DNA of 38,553 bases from an uncultured Bacillota bacterium (GCA_947385365.1 CANDKT010000008.1:1-38553), one strand, 5' to 3'; numbered from the stretch's first letter, positions 7,370 to 16,023 are shown. Notes: generated by a model from the sequence alone, not told the origin. Numbers and translations: made by a program.

Positions 7370-8383
7370 ATGATTATCATTGTCAAACCGGAGGCCAAAG
7401 AAGAACGTGTGCAGGACCTGATCCACTGGATCGAAGGTCAGAACCTGCGCACCCACGTGTCGACAGGCGACTACACCACCATCATCGGCATCATCGGCGA
7501 CACCAGTAAGCTGGACGATGACCTAATCAGCGGTCTGGATATCGTGCAGGGCGTCAAGCACGTGTCGGAACCCTACAAGAGCGCGAACCGGAAATTCCAC
7601 CCCCTGGACTCCGTCATCGAGGTGGGCGAGCAGAAACTCAAAGTCGGACACGGGAACTTCGCGCTGATCGCCGGGCCGTGTTCCGTGGAGACCGAAGAAC
7701 AGATCATCTCCGTGGCCAAGAGCGTCAAAGCCGCTGGCGCGACGATGCTCCGCGGCGGCGCGTTCAAGCCCCGCACGTCTCCCTACGACTTCCAGGGCCT
7801 GAAAGCCGACGGCATCGAACTGCTCCTGGAAGCAAAACGCGAGACCGGTCTGCCTATCGTCACCGAGATCATGAACGCGAACCATCTGCCGCTCTTCGAG
7901 GACGTGGACGTCATCCAGGTCGGCGCGCGGAATATGCAGAACTTCGAGCTGCTCAAAGAGTTGGGCAAGACCAAAAAGCCCATCTTAATCAAACGCGGCT
8001 TGGCCAATACCATCAAGGAACTGCTGATGAGCGCGGAGTATATCATGGCCAGCGGCAATGAAAACATCATCCTCTGCGAGCGGGGTATCCGTACTTTCGA
8101 GACCGCGACTCGGAATACCTTGGATCTGTCCGCCGTCCCCGTCCTCCACGAACTGACTCACTTGCCTGTCATCGTCGATCCCAGCCATGCGACCGGCGTG
8201 GCCCGGTACGTCAAGCCGATGGCAATGGCTGCCGCCGCTTGCGGGGCGGATGGTCTGATTATCGAAGTCCACAACGACCCGCCGCACGCCTTGTGTGACG
8301 GCGCGCAGTCTCTGCGTCCGGAACAGTTCGAGGACGTCGCAAAGGCCGTTCAGGCGATTCGTGACGTTTCCACGCGGTTGTGA
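7370..8383 (+). CDS. aroF: 3-deoxy-7-phosphoheptulonate (DAHP) synthase, type I beta with N-terminal regulatory domain
   Basis: The 337-residue enzyme condenses PEP and erythrose-4-phosphate, the first committed step of aromatic biosynthesis. Residues 1-66 form the ferredoxin-like regulatory domain found in Thermotoga-type enzymes, where Phe/Tyr inhibit; residues 70-337 are the TIM barrel. Catalytic segments are AGPCSVE (starting at A101), KPRTSPYDFQG and the C-terminal DPSHATG. I chose the ATG at 7370 because MIIIVKP is the family N-terminus; in-frame GTGs upstream (7346, 7361) are possible but less typical. A Clostridial symbol such as aroF is used here by function. Control is probably double: attenuation of transcription and allosteric inhibition. 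Confidence 0.95.
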   Translation: MIIIVKPEAKEERVQDLIHWIEGQNLRTHVSTGDYTTIIGIIGDTSKLDDDLISGLDIVQGVKHVSEPYKSANRKFHPLDSVIEVGEQKLKVGHGNFALIAGPCSVETEEQIISVAKSVKAAGATMLRGGAFKPRTSPYDFQGLKADGIELLLEAKRETGLPIVTEIMNANHLPLFEDVDVIQVGARNMQNFELLKELGKTKKPILIKRGLANTIKELLMSAEYIMASGNENIILCERGIRTFETATRNTLDLSAVPVLHELTHLPVIVDPSHATGVARYVKPMAMAAAACGADGLIIEVHNDPPHALCDGAQSLRPEQFEDVAKAVQAIRDVSTRL

Positions 8384-8426
8384 TCCGGCCTCCCTTGACA
8401 AAACCTAGAAAAGAAGGTGCGTCTCA

Positions 8427-9518
8427 ATGAAAACCTTGCCAGTGGAAACCTCCCGTCCCTACGAGATCAAAATTGCACGGGGCTTACTGCCGCGGGCCGG
8501 GATATTGTGCCGTCAGGCGTTGCCGCAGGCCAAAAAGTTGGCCGTCGTCACCGACAGCAACGTCCTGCCGCTGTACCTGGGACGTTTGGCGGACAGTCTG
8601 AAAGCCGCAGGGTTTCAGGTGCAGTGCCTGACCGTCCCCGCCGGGGAAAACGCAAAGTGTGCGGAACAACTGGTCGTTCTTTGGGAGAAAATGATGGGTT
8701 CCGGCATGACCCGTACCGACGGCGTAGTCGCGTTGGGCGGCGGGGTCGTGGGCGATTTGGCGGGTTTCGCCGCCGCGACCGTGCTGCGCGGGGTGAATTA
8801 CGTTCAGATCCCGACAACGCTTTTGGCTCAGGTAGACTCTTCCGTGGGCGGCAAGGTCGCCATCGACCTTCAGGCAGGGAAGAACTTGGCCGGGGCGTTC
8901 TGGCAGCCCAGTTTAGTCATCATCGACCCCGATTGCCTGAACACGCTCCCGGACCGTGTGTTCTCCGACGGTATGGCGGAGGTCATCAAGTACGGCTGTA
9001 TCCGGGACCGGGCGTTTTTTGATTTGCTGGACGCCTGCGGCGGTCGGGCTGGGGTAATGGAACACATCGAAGACGTCATCCTCACCTGCTGCGACATCAA
9101 GCGGAAGGTCGTGCTGGCTGACGAGCGGGACACCGGAGAACGAATGGTCCTCAACTTCGGCCACACCATCGGCCACGCCTTCGAGAAGGCGGGACACTAC
9201 GAGACCTGGACCCACGGGCAAGGCGTAGCCGCCGGGATGAACTGGGCCGCTCAGATCGGCGTAGGGCTTGGCGTCACGCCGCCGGAGGCCGTGGAACCGG
9301 TTCAGAACATCCTGGAGAAGTACGACTTGCCGGTTGACATCCCCTGTCCGTGGGACGTGATGACCAATGCGGTCTTGCGGGACAAGAAGAACTTGGCGGG
9401 TAAGATCAACCTGATCGTGATGGAACGTTTAGGCCACGCGGTCCCGTACCCGCTCACCTTTGACCAACTGCTGGAACAGCTGGAGGCCATGCGGGAGGTA
9501 AGACCGTGGATGTGCTGA
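8427..9518 (+). CDS. aroB: 3-dehydroquinate synthase
   Basis: The 363-residue NAD- and metal-dependent enzyme cyclises DAHP to 3-dehydroquinate, step two. The NAD-binding segment GGGVVGDLAGF, the PTTLLAQVDSSVGGK motif and the metal-ligand region MVLNFGHTIGHAFE are all present. AGAAGG precedes the ATG. Its last 13 bases overlap the start of aroA, so the two are translationally coupled. Confidence 0.97.
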   Translation: MKTLPVETSRPYEIKIARGLLPRAGILCRQALPQAKKLAVVTDSNVLPLYLGRLADSLKAAGFQVQCLTVPAGENAKCAEQLVVLWEKMMGSGMTRTDGVVALGGGVVGDLAGFAAATVLRGVNYVQIPTTLLAQVDSSVGGKVAIDLQAGKNLAGAFWQPSLVIIDPDCLNTLPDRVFSDGMAEVIKYGCIRDRAFFDLLDACGGRAGVMEHIEDVILTCCDIKRKVVLADERDTGERMVLNFGHTIGHAFEKAGHYETWTHGQGVAAGMNWAAQIGVGLGVTPPEAVEPVQNILEKYDLPVDIPCPWDVMTNAVLRDKKNLAGKINLIVMERLGHAVPYPLTFDQLLEQLEAMREVRPWMC

Positions 9519-10687
9519 TTGCTCCGGCGTCTCTGGTTGGAACGGTGACGCCGCCCCCAAGCAAAAGTCAGGCACACCGGGTCCTGCTGGCTATGCTGCT
9601 GTCGGGAGGGGAGGGGACCGTCTCCAATCTGACCACCTCTCAGGACATTGAAGCCACTCAACGCTGTGCTGCCGCGCTCAAGGCGTCGGGGAACGGTCTG
9701 CCTCTGCTGGACTGCGGGGAATCCGGGTCCACGCTGCGGTTCCTCATCCCGATTGCATTAACGCTCCGGGGCGGGGGCCGGTTCACCGGGCGGGGACGGC
9801 TGATGGAGCGGCCTCAGAAGCCCTACTTCGATCTGTTCGACCAGAAAGGCGTCTCCTACGAGCAGAAAAACGGCGTCCTCACCGTACAAGGCGCCCTGAC
9901 GCCAGGGGAGTACCCCTTGCCCGGCAACGTGTCCAGTCAATTTGTCACCGGGCTTCTGTACGCTCTGCCCCTGCTGGAGGGGGAGAGCCAAATCGTACTC
10001 ACCTCGCCGCTGGAGTCCCGGAGCTACGTGGACATGACCCTGAAAACTTTGCGCGACTTCGGCGTGACGGCGGAGAACCGGGGCTATGAGACCTTCACCG
10101 TTCCCGGAAACCAGCGGTTCCAGGCGAGAGATGTGACCATTGAAGCGGACTGGTCTCAGGCGGCGTTCTGGTATGCGGCGATGTTCCTGAAACATCTGGT
10201 GGACGTGGTGGGGCTGGACCCGGATTCCGCCCAAGGGGACAAGGTGATCGGAGACTTTTTCGTCCAGCTGTGCCAGGAAGAAGATTTGGACTTGGACCTG
10301 TCCGATTGCCCCGACTTAGCCCCGCCTCTGGCGGTGATGTCCGCGTTTCGGGCAGGCCGAACAACGCGTTTAGTCAACGCCGCGCGGCTGCGTATGAAGG
10401 AAAGCGACCGGTTGAACTCCGTGGCCCGAACGCTGAACGCGTTGGGCGCGCAAGTGGAGGAGGGATCGGACCGTTTGGTCATCCGGGGGCGGGACCGCTT
10501 GGAAGGCGGCGCGGAGATTGATTGCTGCAACGACCACCGGATCGCTATGATGGCCGCCATTGCTGCGACCCGATGCCGTCAAGCGGTCACTTTGCGGGGG
10601 GCGGAGTGCGTCAGGAAGTCCTACCCGGAATTTTGGGAACACTACCGTATGTTAGGAGGAAACGCGCATGTCTTTGTATCTGGGTAA
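9506..10687 (+). CDS. aroA: 3-phosphoshikimate 1-carboxyvinyltransferase (EPSP synthase)
   Basis: At 393 residues it is slightly shorter than the usual ~430. It transfers the enolpyruvyl group of PEP to shikimate-3-phosphate. Starts at GTG 9506, preceded by GGGAGG inside aroB. Typical motifs: PPSKSQAHR near the N-terminus, CGESGSTLRFL (the PEP/glyphosate loop) and LRMKESDRL near the C-terminus, then NDHRIAMM. The loop differs from E. coli GNAGTAMRP at positions equivalent to T97 and P101 (S and F here). The 3' end overlaps aroC by 20 bases. Confidence 0.96.
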   Translation: MDVLIAPASLVGTVTPPPSKSQAHRVLLAMLLSGGEGTVSNLTTSQDIEATQRCAAALKASGNGLPLLDCGESGSTLRFLIPIALTLRGGGRFTGRGRLMERPQKPYFDLFDQKGVSYEQKNGVLTVQGALTPGEYPLPGNVSSQFVTGLLYALPLLEGESQIVLTSPLESRSYVDMTLKTLRDFGVTAENRGYETFTVPGNQRFQARDVTIEADWSQAAFWYAAMFLKHLVDVVGLDPDSAQGDKVIGDFFVQLCQEEDLDLDLSDCPDLAPPLAVMSAFRAGRTTRLVNAARLRMKESDRLNSVARTLNALGAQVEEGSDRLVIRGRDRLEGGAEIDCCNDHRIAMMAAIAATRCRQAVTLRGAECVRKSYPEFWEHYRMLGGNAHVFVSG

Positions 10688-11744
10688 AAATTTGCAAGTG
10701 TCCATTTTCGGCCAGTCGCACGCGCCAGCGATTGGAGTCACAGTAGACGGTCTGCCAGCGGGGGAAGCGGTGGATTTGGAAGCGTTGGAACGGTTCCTTC
10801 AACGCCGCGCGCCGGGCCAGGACCCTACCGCTACCGCTCGCAAGGAGGGGGATAAGCCGAAGATTCTCTGCGGACTGCTGGAGGGCCGCACTTGCGGCGC
10901 GCCTCTGGCCGCGGTCATCGAGAACACCAACACACGCGCCCAAGACTACGACCAGTTTCAGGACATACCCCGCCCCGGCCACGCCGACTACACTGCGCAC
11001 GTGCGGTATGGAGGGTTTCAGGACGCGGCGGGCGGCGGGCATTTTTCCGGGCGGCTCACAGCGCCTCTGTGCATTGCCGGAGCGATTTGCATCCAGATCC
11101 TGGAACGGCGGGGAATCGAGATTGCCGCGCACGTCCGCACCATTGCTGGAGTAGAGGACCGGCCTTTCGACCCGATGGGGGAGGACCTGGAAACGCTTCG
11201 GGCGTTGAAAAGCGCCTCGTTTCCGGTGCTGGACCCGGCGGCGGAGGCGAAAATGCGTGCTGTGATTTTGGAAGCGAAGGAACAGCTGGACTCCGTGGGC
11301 GGCGTAGTGGAATGTATCGCCTGCGGTGTGCCCGCAGGGCTTGGAGGTCCGATGTTCGGCGGCATGGAGAGCCGCTTAGCCGCCGCGCTCTTCGGCGTAC
11401 CCGCCGTCAAAGGCGTGGAGTTCGGCGCGGGCTTTGAAGCCGCGCGTCTGCGCGGCTCGGAGAACAACGACCCGTTTGTTATCAAAAATGGGGCCGTTTC
11501 CCTGAAATCGAACCGCGCCGGTGGTATTTTAGGCGGCATTACGGACGGGATGCCTCTGCTTATGCGCGTGGCGTTTAAACCTACGCCGTCCATCGGACGG
11601 GAGCAGGACAGCGTGTCGCTCACCCGGAAGACACCGGAGAAGCTCAAAGTTCACGGCCGGCACGACCCGTGTATCGCGCCGCGTGCGGTCCCGGTTGTGG
11701 AAGCCGCCGTCGCTGTGGTGTTGCTGGACGCCTTGCTGTCCTGA
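10668..11744 (+). CDS. aroC: Chorismate synthase
   Basis: The 358-residue FMN-dependent lyase converts EPSP to chorismate, the seventh and last step of the shikimate pathway. It shows the N-terminal FGQSHAPAIGVTVDGLPAG, RPGHADYT, the FMN-binding AGGGHFSGR region and the C-terminal RHDPCIAPRAVPVVEA. The ATG lies inside the end of aroA with TTAGGAGG 8-10 bases before it. It lacks any obvious truncation. Confidence 0.97.
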   Translation: MSLYLGKNLQVSIFGQSHAPAIGVTVDGLPAGEAVDLEALERFLQRRAPGQDPTATARKEGDKPKILCGLLEGRTCGAPLAAVIENTNTRAQDYDQFQDIPRPGHADYTAHVRYGGFQDAAGGGHFSGRLTAPLCIAGAICIQILERRGIEIAAHVRTIAGVEDRPFDPMGEDLETLRALKSASFPVLDPAAEAKMRAVILEAKEQLDSVGGVVECIACGVPAGLGGPMFGGMESRLAAALFGVPAVKGVEFGAGFEAARLRGSENNDPFVIKNGAVSLKSNRAGGILGGITDGMPLLMRVAFKPTPSIGREQDSVSLTRKTPEKLKVHGRHDPCIAPRAVPVVEAAVAVVLLDALLS

Positions 11745-11815
11745 CCAGGCGTGCGCAGTCACCCTGTACCCCGATGCTGTGAAGCCTTGGCGATAACAAA
11801 GAAAGGAAGAGGAAC

Positions 11816-12967
11816 ATGGACCAGAATTTAGAAGCCCTGCGGGGCAAGATCGACGAGATCGACGAGAAGATTGTGGAGCTGTTCAAGACGCGGATGGAGT
11901 TGTCCGGCGAGATCGCGAACTGCAAGAAAGCGGGCAACTTGCCGGTCTTAGCGGCGGGACGGGAACGCGCTCTGCTCAACCGGGTCGGGCAACAGGCGGG
12001 AGAAGAACTGGCCGATTACACCCAGTCGGTGTACCGGACGATCCTGTCCGCCAGCCGCTCTTACCAGAACGGAAAGATTGGGAAGGCGTCGGTTCTGTAC
12101 GCCGGTATCCGGCAGGCGTTGGAAGCGACGCCGGAGCTTTTCCCGCAGCGGCCCACCGTGGCCTGCAAGGGCGTGGAGGGTTCCTACACCCAGGCGGCCT
12201 GCGACCGGTTGTTCAAGGCTCCGGCGATGATGTATTTTCAGACTTACGACCATGTGTTCCGCGCCGTCGAGAGCGGGATGTGTCAGTATGGCATTCTGCC
12301 TATCGAGAACAGCAGCGGCGGTTCGGTGAAAGCGGTGTATGATCTGATGCTCCGCCATAATTTTTCGATTGTCCGTTCTGTACGGATGGGGGTCAGCCAA
12401 AACCTGATGGCTCGCAGCGGGGTCCGGGAAGCGGATATCCGGGAGCTGTTCGCCAATGAGCAGGCCATCGACGAGTGCGCGGGGTATCTGGCCGGGTTGA
12501 AAGAGGTCAAGGTGACGGTGACGGAGAACGCCGCCACGGCGGCGCGTATGGCGGCGGAGGACCAGAACGGGACAGCTGGAGCGTTGTCCGCTCGGTTCTG
12601 CGCGGAACACTTCGGGCTGGAGATCTTGCGGGAGAACCTTCAGGACCAGGACAATAACTACACCCGTTTCATCTGCATTTCCAAAAAGCCGGAGATTTAC
12701 CCCGGCGCGGACCGTACCACGCTGATGATGACGCTGCCGCACAAGCCCGGTTCTCTGTACAACGTGCTGGCGAAGTTCTACGCGCTGAACATCAACCTCC
12801 AGAAGTTGGAGAGCCGTCCTCTGCCTGGCCGGGAGTTTGAGTTCATGTTCTACTTCGACATCGAGGCGTCCGTCTACGCCCCCGAGGTGGAGCGGCTGTT
12901 CCGGGACTTGGAAGCGGACAGTGAACAGATGCGTTACCTGGGCAGCTACAACGAGGTCACGGGCTGA
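11816..12967 (+). CDS. pheA: Bifunctional chorismate mutase / prephenate dehydratase (P-protein)
   Basis: The 383-residue protein joins an AroQ-type chorismate mutase (1-90), a prephenate dehydratase domain (about 108-285, with the catalytic TRF motif at 283-285) and a C-terminal ACT domain (about 298-375) that contains ESRP (332-335), the Phe-binding segment. It takes chorismate to phenylpyruvate and is expected to be inhibited by phenylalanine. AAGGAAGAGG precedes the ATG after a 71-base gap from aroC. Its TGA overlaps the next gene's ATG by one base. No prephenate dehydrogenase (tyrA) is in this operon, so the operon is biased toward Phe, matching the Phe-rich leader. Confidence 0.96.
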   Translation: MDQNLEALRGKIDEIDEKIVELFKTRMELSGEIANCKKAGNLPVLAAGRERALLNRVGQQAGEELADYTQSVYRTILSASRSYQNGKIGKASVLYAGIRQALEATPELFPQRPTVACKGVEGSYTQAACDRLFKAPAMMYFQTYDHVFRAVESGMCQYGILPIENSSGGSVKAVYDLMLRHNFSIVRSVRMGVSQNLMARSGVREADIRELFANEQAIDECAGYLAGLKEVKVTVTENAATAARMAAEDQNGTAGALSARFCAEHFGLEILRENLQDQDNNYTRFICISKKPEIYPGADRTTLMMTLPHKPGSLYNVLAKFYALNINLQKLESRPLPGREFEFMFYFDIEASVYAPEVERLFRDLEADSEQMRYLGSYNEVTG

Positions 12968-14196
12968 TGGGACCGGAGGAGTTCGGCCTGATCGGGGAGA
13001 AACTGGGACACAGTTTTTCCCCTGCCATCCACCGGCAGCTGGGTGATTACAGCTACCGGCTGATCGAGCTGGCCCCGGAAGAGCTGGGACCGTTCCTGGA
13101 ACGCGGCGCGTTTCGGGGCCTGAACGTGACCATCCCCTACAAAAAGGCGGTCATCCCGTACTGCGGGACGCTGACCGCTCAGGCGGAACGGATCGGCAGC
13201 GTCAACACCATCGTGAAGCGTCCGAACGGTTCCCTGCTGGGGCACAACACAGACTACGACGGTTTTGTTTGGCTGCTCCGCGCCGCCGGGGCGCGGGTGG
13301 AGGGACGGAAAGCCTTAGTATTGGGCACCGGAGGCGCTTCCCTCACCGTCCGCGCCGTGCTTCAGGACTTGGGAGCGGGGGAGATCGTATCCATTTCCCG
13401 CTCCGGACCGGACAACTACCAGAACCTGGAACGTCACGCCGACGCGAAGATTTTGGTCAACGCGACCCCGGTGGGGATGTACCCCAAAACCGGCGTGTCG
13501 CCGGTGGAATTGTCGTGTTTCCCTCAGCTGGAGGGCGTGTTCGACCTGATCTACAACCCCGCGAAAACGAAACTGCTGCTGGACGCGGAACGGCGGGGGT
13601 TGATTTTCGCCAACGGCTTAGGGATGCTGGCGGCGCAGGCGAAAGCGGCGGCGGAGCTTTTCCTGCAACAAGATATCCCGGACGAACGGGTGGAGGAAAT
13701 CGTTCAGGATATGGAGAAACGGACCAAAAATCTGCTGTTAGTGGGGATGCCCGGCTGCGGAAAGAGTACGGTAGGTCGATTGCTGGCCCAGCGTCTGGGC
13801 CGGGAACTGGCCGATTTGGACGCGCTGATCGAAACCCGAGCGGGCTGCACCATCCCGGAGTTGTTCGCGCAAGAGGGAGAAGAGGCGTTCCGCCGTTTGG
13901 AGCATACGGTTCTGGAGGAGACCGCCCGGCGTTCCGGTCTGGTCATCGCCACAGGCGGCGGGGTCCTGACCCGAGCGGAGAACTGGGACCCTCTGCGGCA
14001 AAATTCCACGGTTATTTTCTTGCGCCGTCCGGTGGACCAACTGCCTGTCCAAGGCAGGCCCGTCTCCCAGGCCAACGATTTGGAACAGCTCTTCCGTCAG
14101 CGTCTGCCTCTGTACCAGAGAGCCGCTGATTTAGAAGTAGACAACCGGACGCCGGAGGACGCGGCGGAGGAGATTATAAGGAGGCTTTCACTGTGA
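12967..14196 (+). CDS. aroE-aroK: Fused shikimate dehydrogenase / shikimate kinase
   Basis: One 409-residue frame holds two enzymes. Residues 1-252 are AroE: the substrate motif GHSFSPAIH (S16, S18), the catalytic-site lysine K59 in VTIPYK, D96 in NTDYDG and the NADP loop LGTGGAS. Residues 255-409 are shikimate kinase: Walker A GMPGCGKST (260-268), DLDALIE, the FRRLE arginine, TGGGV and the C-terminal RLPLYQRAAD. It would perform steps four and five, 3-dehydroshikimate to shikimate to shikimate-3-phosphate. The junction (EEIVQDMEKRTKNLLLVG) contains no stop or start signal, so this is a true fusion rather than two overlapping genes. It starts on the pheA stop and overlaps aroQ by 4 bases. Confidence 0.94.
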   Translation: MGPEEFGLIGEKLGHSFSPAIHRQLGDYSYRLIELAPEELGPFLERGAFRGLNVTIPYKKAVIPYCGTLTAQAERIGSVNTIVKRPNGSLLGHNTDYDGFVWLLRAAGARVEGRKALVLGTGGASLTVRAVLQDLGAGEIVSISRSGPDNYQNLERHADAKILVNATPVGMYPKTGVSPVELSCFPQLEGVFDLIYNPAKTKLLLDAERRGLIFANGLGMLAAQAKAAAELFLQQDIPDERVEEIVQDMEKRTKNLLLVGMPGCGKSTVGRLLAQRLGRELADLDALIETRAGCTIPELFAQEGEEAFRRLEHTVLEETARRSGLVIATGGGVLTRAENWDPLRQNSTVIFLRRPVDQLPVQGRPVSQANDLEQLFRQRLPLYQRAADLEVDNRTPEDAAEEIIRRLSL

Positions 14197-14642
14197 AGCT
14201 GCTCGTCATCAACGGCCCGAACCTGAATCTGCTTGGGGTTCGGGAGCCGGATATCTACGGCAAGCAGGATTATAAAGCCCTGACCGCGCAGATCGAGACC
14301 GTTTGCAGGGAGTTGGGCATTCAGGTGAAGATCTTCCAGTCGAACCATGAGGGGACCATCGTGGACCAGATTCAAGCGGCTTACGGCGCGATGGACGCCA
14401 TCGTCATCAACCCCGCCGCTTACACCCACACCAGCGTGGCGATTCTGGACGCGTTGAAGGCGGTGGGACTGCCAGCGGTGGAGGTCCACCTGTCCGACGT
14501 CAGCGCCAGAGAAGACTTCCGTCAGGTGTCCTACGCCGGTATGGCCTGCGAGAAGACCATCATGGGTCGGGGGTTCCAAGGTTACGAGGACGCGATACGC
14601 TGGCTCTGGGAGCGGTACGGTGGAGAGGAGAGGCGTACATGA
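14193..14642 (+). CDS. aroQ: 3-dehydroquinate dehydratase, type II
   Basis: The 149-residue length and the motifs LVINGPNLNLLG, NPAAYTHTSVAI, EVHLSD and AREDFR identify the type II (dodecameric) enzyme that dehydrates 3-dehydroquinate to 3-dehydroshikimate. Starts at GTG 14193, which overlaps the previous stop as GTGA, with AAGGAGG 7 bases upstream. It completes the seven-step pathway in this operon. The stop overlaps the next gene by 4 bases. Confidence 0.96.
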   Translation: MKLLVINGPNLNLLGVREPDIYGKQDYKALTAQIETVCRELGIQVKIFQSNHEGTIVDQIQAAYGAMDAIVINPAAYTHTSVAILDALKAVGLPAVEVHLSDVSAREDFRQVSYAGMACEKTIMGRGFQGYEDAIRWLWERYGGEERRT

Positions 14643-15967
14643 AGGTCAACGTGGAGAGCTACGTCACGGTAACGCCGCGGATTTTGCACGCCAACCGTGT
14701 CCAACGGGTCGAGATCGCGCCCAAATTTGATTTCATCCGGTTCAACGGCGCGTATACGGTCTCGGTTTTTCCCCGTTACCGTTTCCGCTACGACGCTGGA
14801 CGGGGCGGCGCATACTACGAACCGTTCCGGTGTACCGCGGAGCATGGGCGGCTTTCGTTTGAGTACTCCTTCGGTTCGGAGCAGGAGTACATCATACAGG
14901 TGAAGCCGGATCAGGGGGGCGGCATCAATACGCGGGTCGTCGAGACTTCCGTCTACGCGCTGGAAGACGACCTGTACGGCTTGCGGGTACTGAAAGGCGA
15001 TCTGCACTTGCACACCACCTTCTCGGACGGCGTCGAGTCGCCGGAACACCGCGCGATGCAGGCGCGGAAAGCTGGGTTTGATTTCCTTGCAATCACGGAC
15101 CACAACACCTATTCCGGCAGTGTCCACCTGATCGAAAAAATGCGGGCGTGCCCCAACAACATGGTGTTTCTCCGCGGCGAGGAGGTCCACGCGACAGGTT
15201 GTCCGGTGCATATCCTGTCCTTAGGCGCGTCGGAGGCCATCGCGCCCAAAGTGACCAAGCCTGATGCGGAACGCTCCGCCCGTCTGCAAGCCATCGCGGA
15301 ACAGTATCAGGATACGCTGGACGCGGACGTGGACCGGCACGCGTTTGCGGCGGCGCAGGACGTGTTTCAGAAGATCCGGGAAGCGGGTGGTATGAGCGTT
15401 CTGTGTCACATCTACTGGGACGCTGTGGACGGTGGTCAGCATAGGCGTATGGGCGCGCCGGAGCAGCTGATCGACGCGCTGGTTCGGAACCGGCTCTTTG
15501 ACGCGTTTGAGATCACGTCCGGGGCTCCGGCCTTCGATTTGAAGGCAAACTATTTGCAGGAGATCTACTATCGGGAGAACCTTCCCCCCAATTTCCCGAT
15601 CATTGGGATCACCGATTCGCATTCGACCTTGCCCGCGGTGAGCATATTCGGACAGAATTACACGATTGCTTTCGTGGAAGCGCAGACAGAGGAGGGAATT
15701 TTGGAAGCGATTCGGAACGGTCGTTCCGTGTCGGTGGACGGTGTTGGAAGCAACGTCATCTGTCACGGGTCGCTCCGTTTGAGCAAATACGCCGCGTTCC
15801 TGCGGGAGAAGTACTTCCCCGCGCACGACGAGGCGGTGGAATTGGAAGCGGAACTGATGCTGAAGATCTTACTGGGGAAGCTGGAATATGTTTCCATACT
15901 GGAAGACGTGTGCAGAGACGATTTGCAGCTGTTGGCCTTGGAATGGGGCGTCATCTCTCCGAAATAG
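14639..15967 (+). CDS. PHP-domain metal-dependent hydrolase at the end of the aromatic operon
   Basis: The 442-residue protein has an N-terminal ~115-residue beta-rich domain of unknown role, then a PHP domain with all expected metal-ligand motifs: GDLHLHTTFSDG (near 120-131), TDHNTYSG, EEVHATG, VLCHIYW and the late ITDSHST. The layout resembles CehA/McbA-type phosphoesterases. It overlaps aroQ as ATGA and has a GGAGAGGAGAGG Shine-Dalgarno region, so it is co-translated with pathway enzymes. PHP proteins include histidinol phosphatases and other phosphoesterases; a phosphatase step linked to aromatic metabolism is possible, but the substrate cannot be read from sequence. A strong terminator follows. 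Confidence 0.85.
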   Translation: MKVNVESYVTVTPRILHANRVQRVEIAPKFDFIRFNGAYTVSVFPRYRFRYDAGRGGAYYEPFRCTAEHGRLSFEYSFGSEQEYIIQVKPDQGGGINTRVVETSVYALEDDLYGLRVLKGDLHLHTTFSDGVESPEHRAMQARKAGFDFLAITDHNTYSGSVHLIEKMRACPNNMVFLRGEEVHATGCPVHILSLGASEAIAPKVTKPDAERSARLQAIAEQYQDTLDADVDRHAFAAAQDVFQKIREAGGMSVLCHIYWDAVDGGQHRRMGAPEQLIDALVRNRLFDAFEITSGAPAFDLKANYLQEIYYRENLPPNFPIIGITDSHSTLPAVSIFGQNYTIAFVEAQTEEGILEAIRNGRSVSVDGVGSNVICHGSLRLSKYAAFLREKYFPAHDEAVELEAELMLKILLGKLEYVSILEDVCRDDLQLLALEWGVISPK

Positions 15968-15980
15968 ACGTTGCGCGACG

Positions 15981-16023
15981 AAAAAATTCCCTGAGGCGGT
16001 TCAGGCCGTCCAGGGAATTTTTT
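15981..16023 (+). terminator. Aromatic operon terminator
   Basis: AAAAAATTCCCTG (15981-15993) and CAGGGAATTTTTT (16011-16023) form a 13-bp stem with a 17-base loop, ending in a T-run. The A/T symmetry could also work on the other strand, but no gene arrives from that side. Confidence 0.88.

Noticed and set aside
8392-8426. TTGACA just before aroB as an internal promoter
   Set aside because: No -10 box at a suitable distance before the ribosome binding site.
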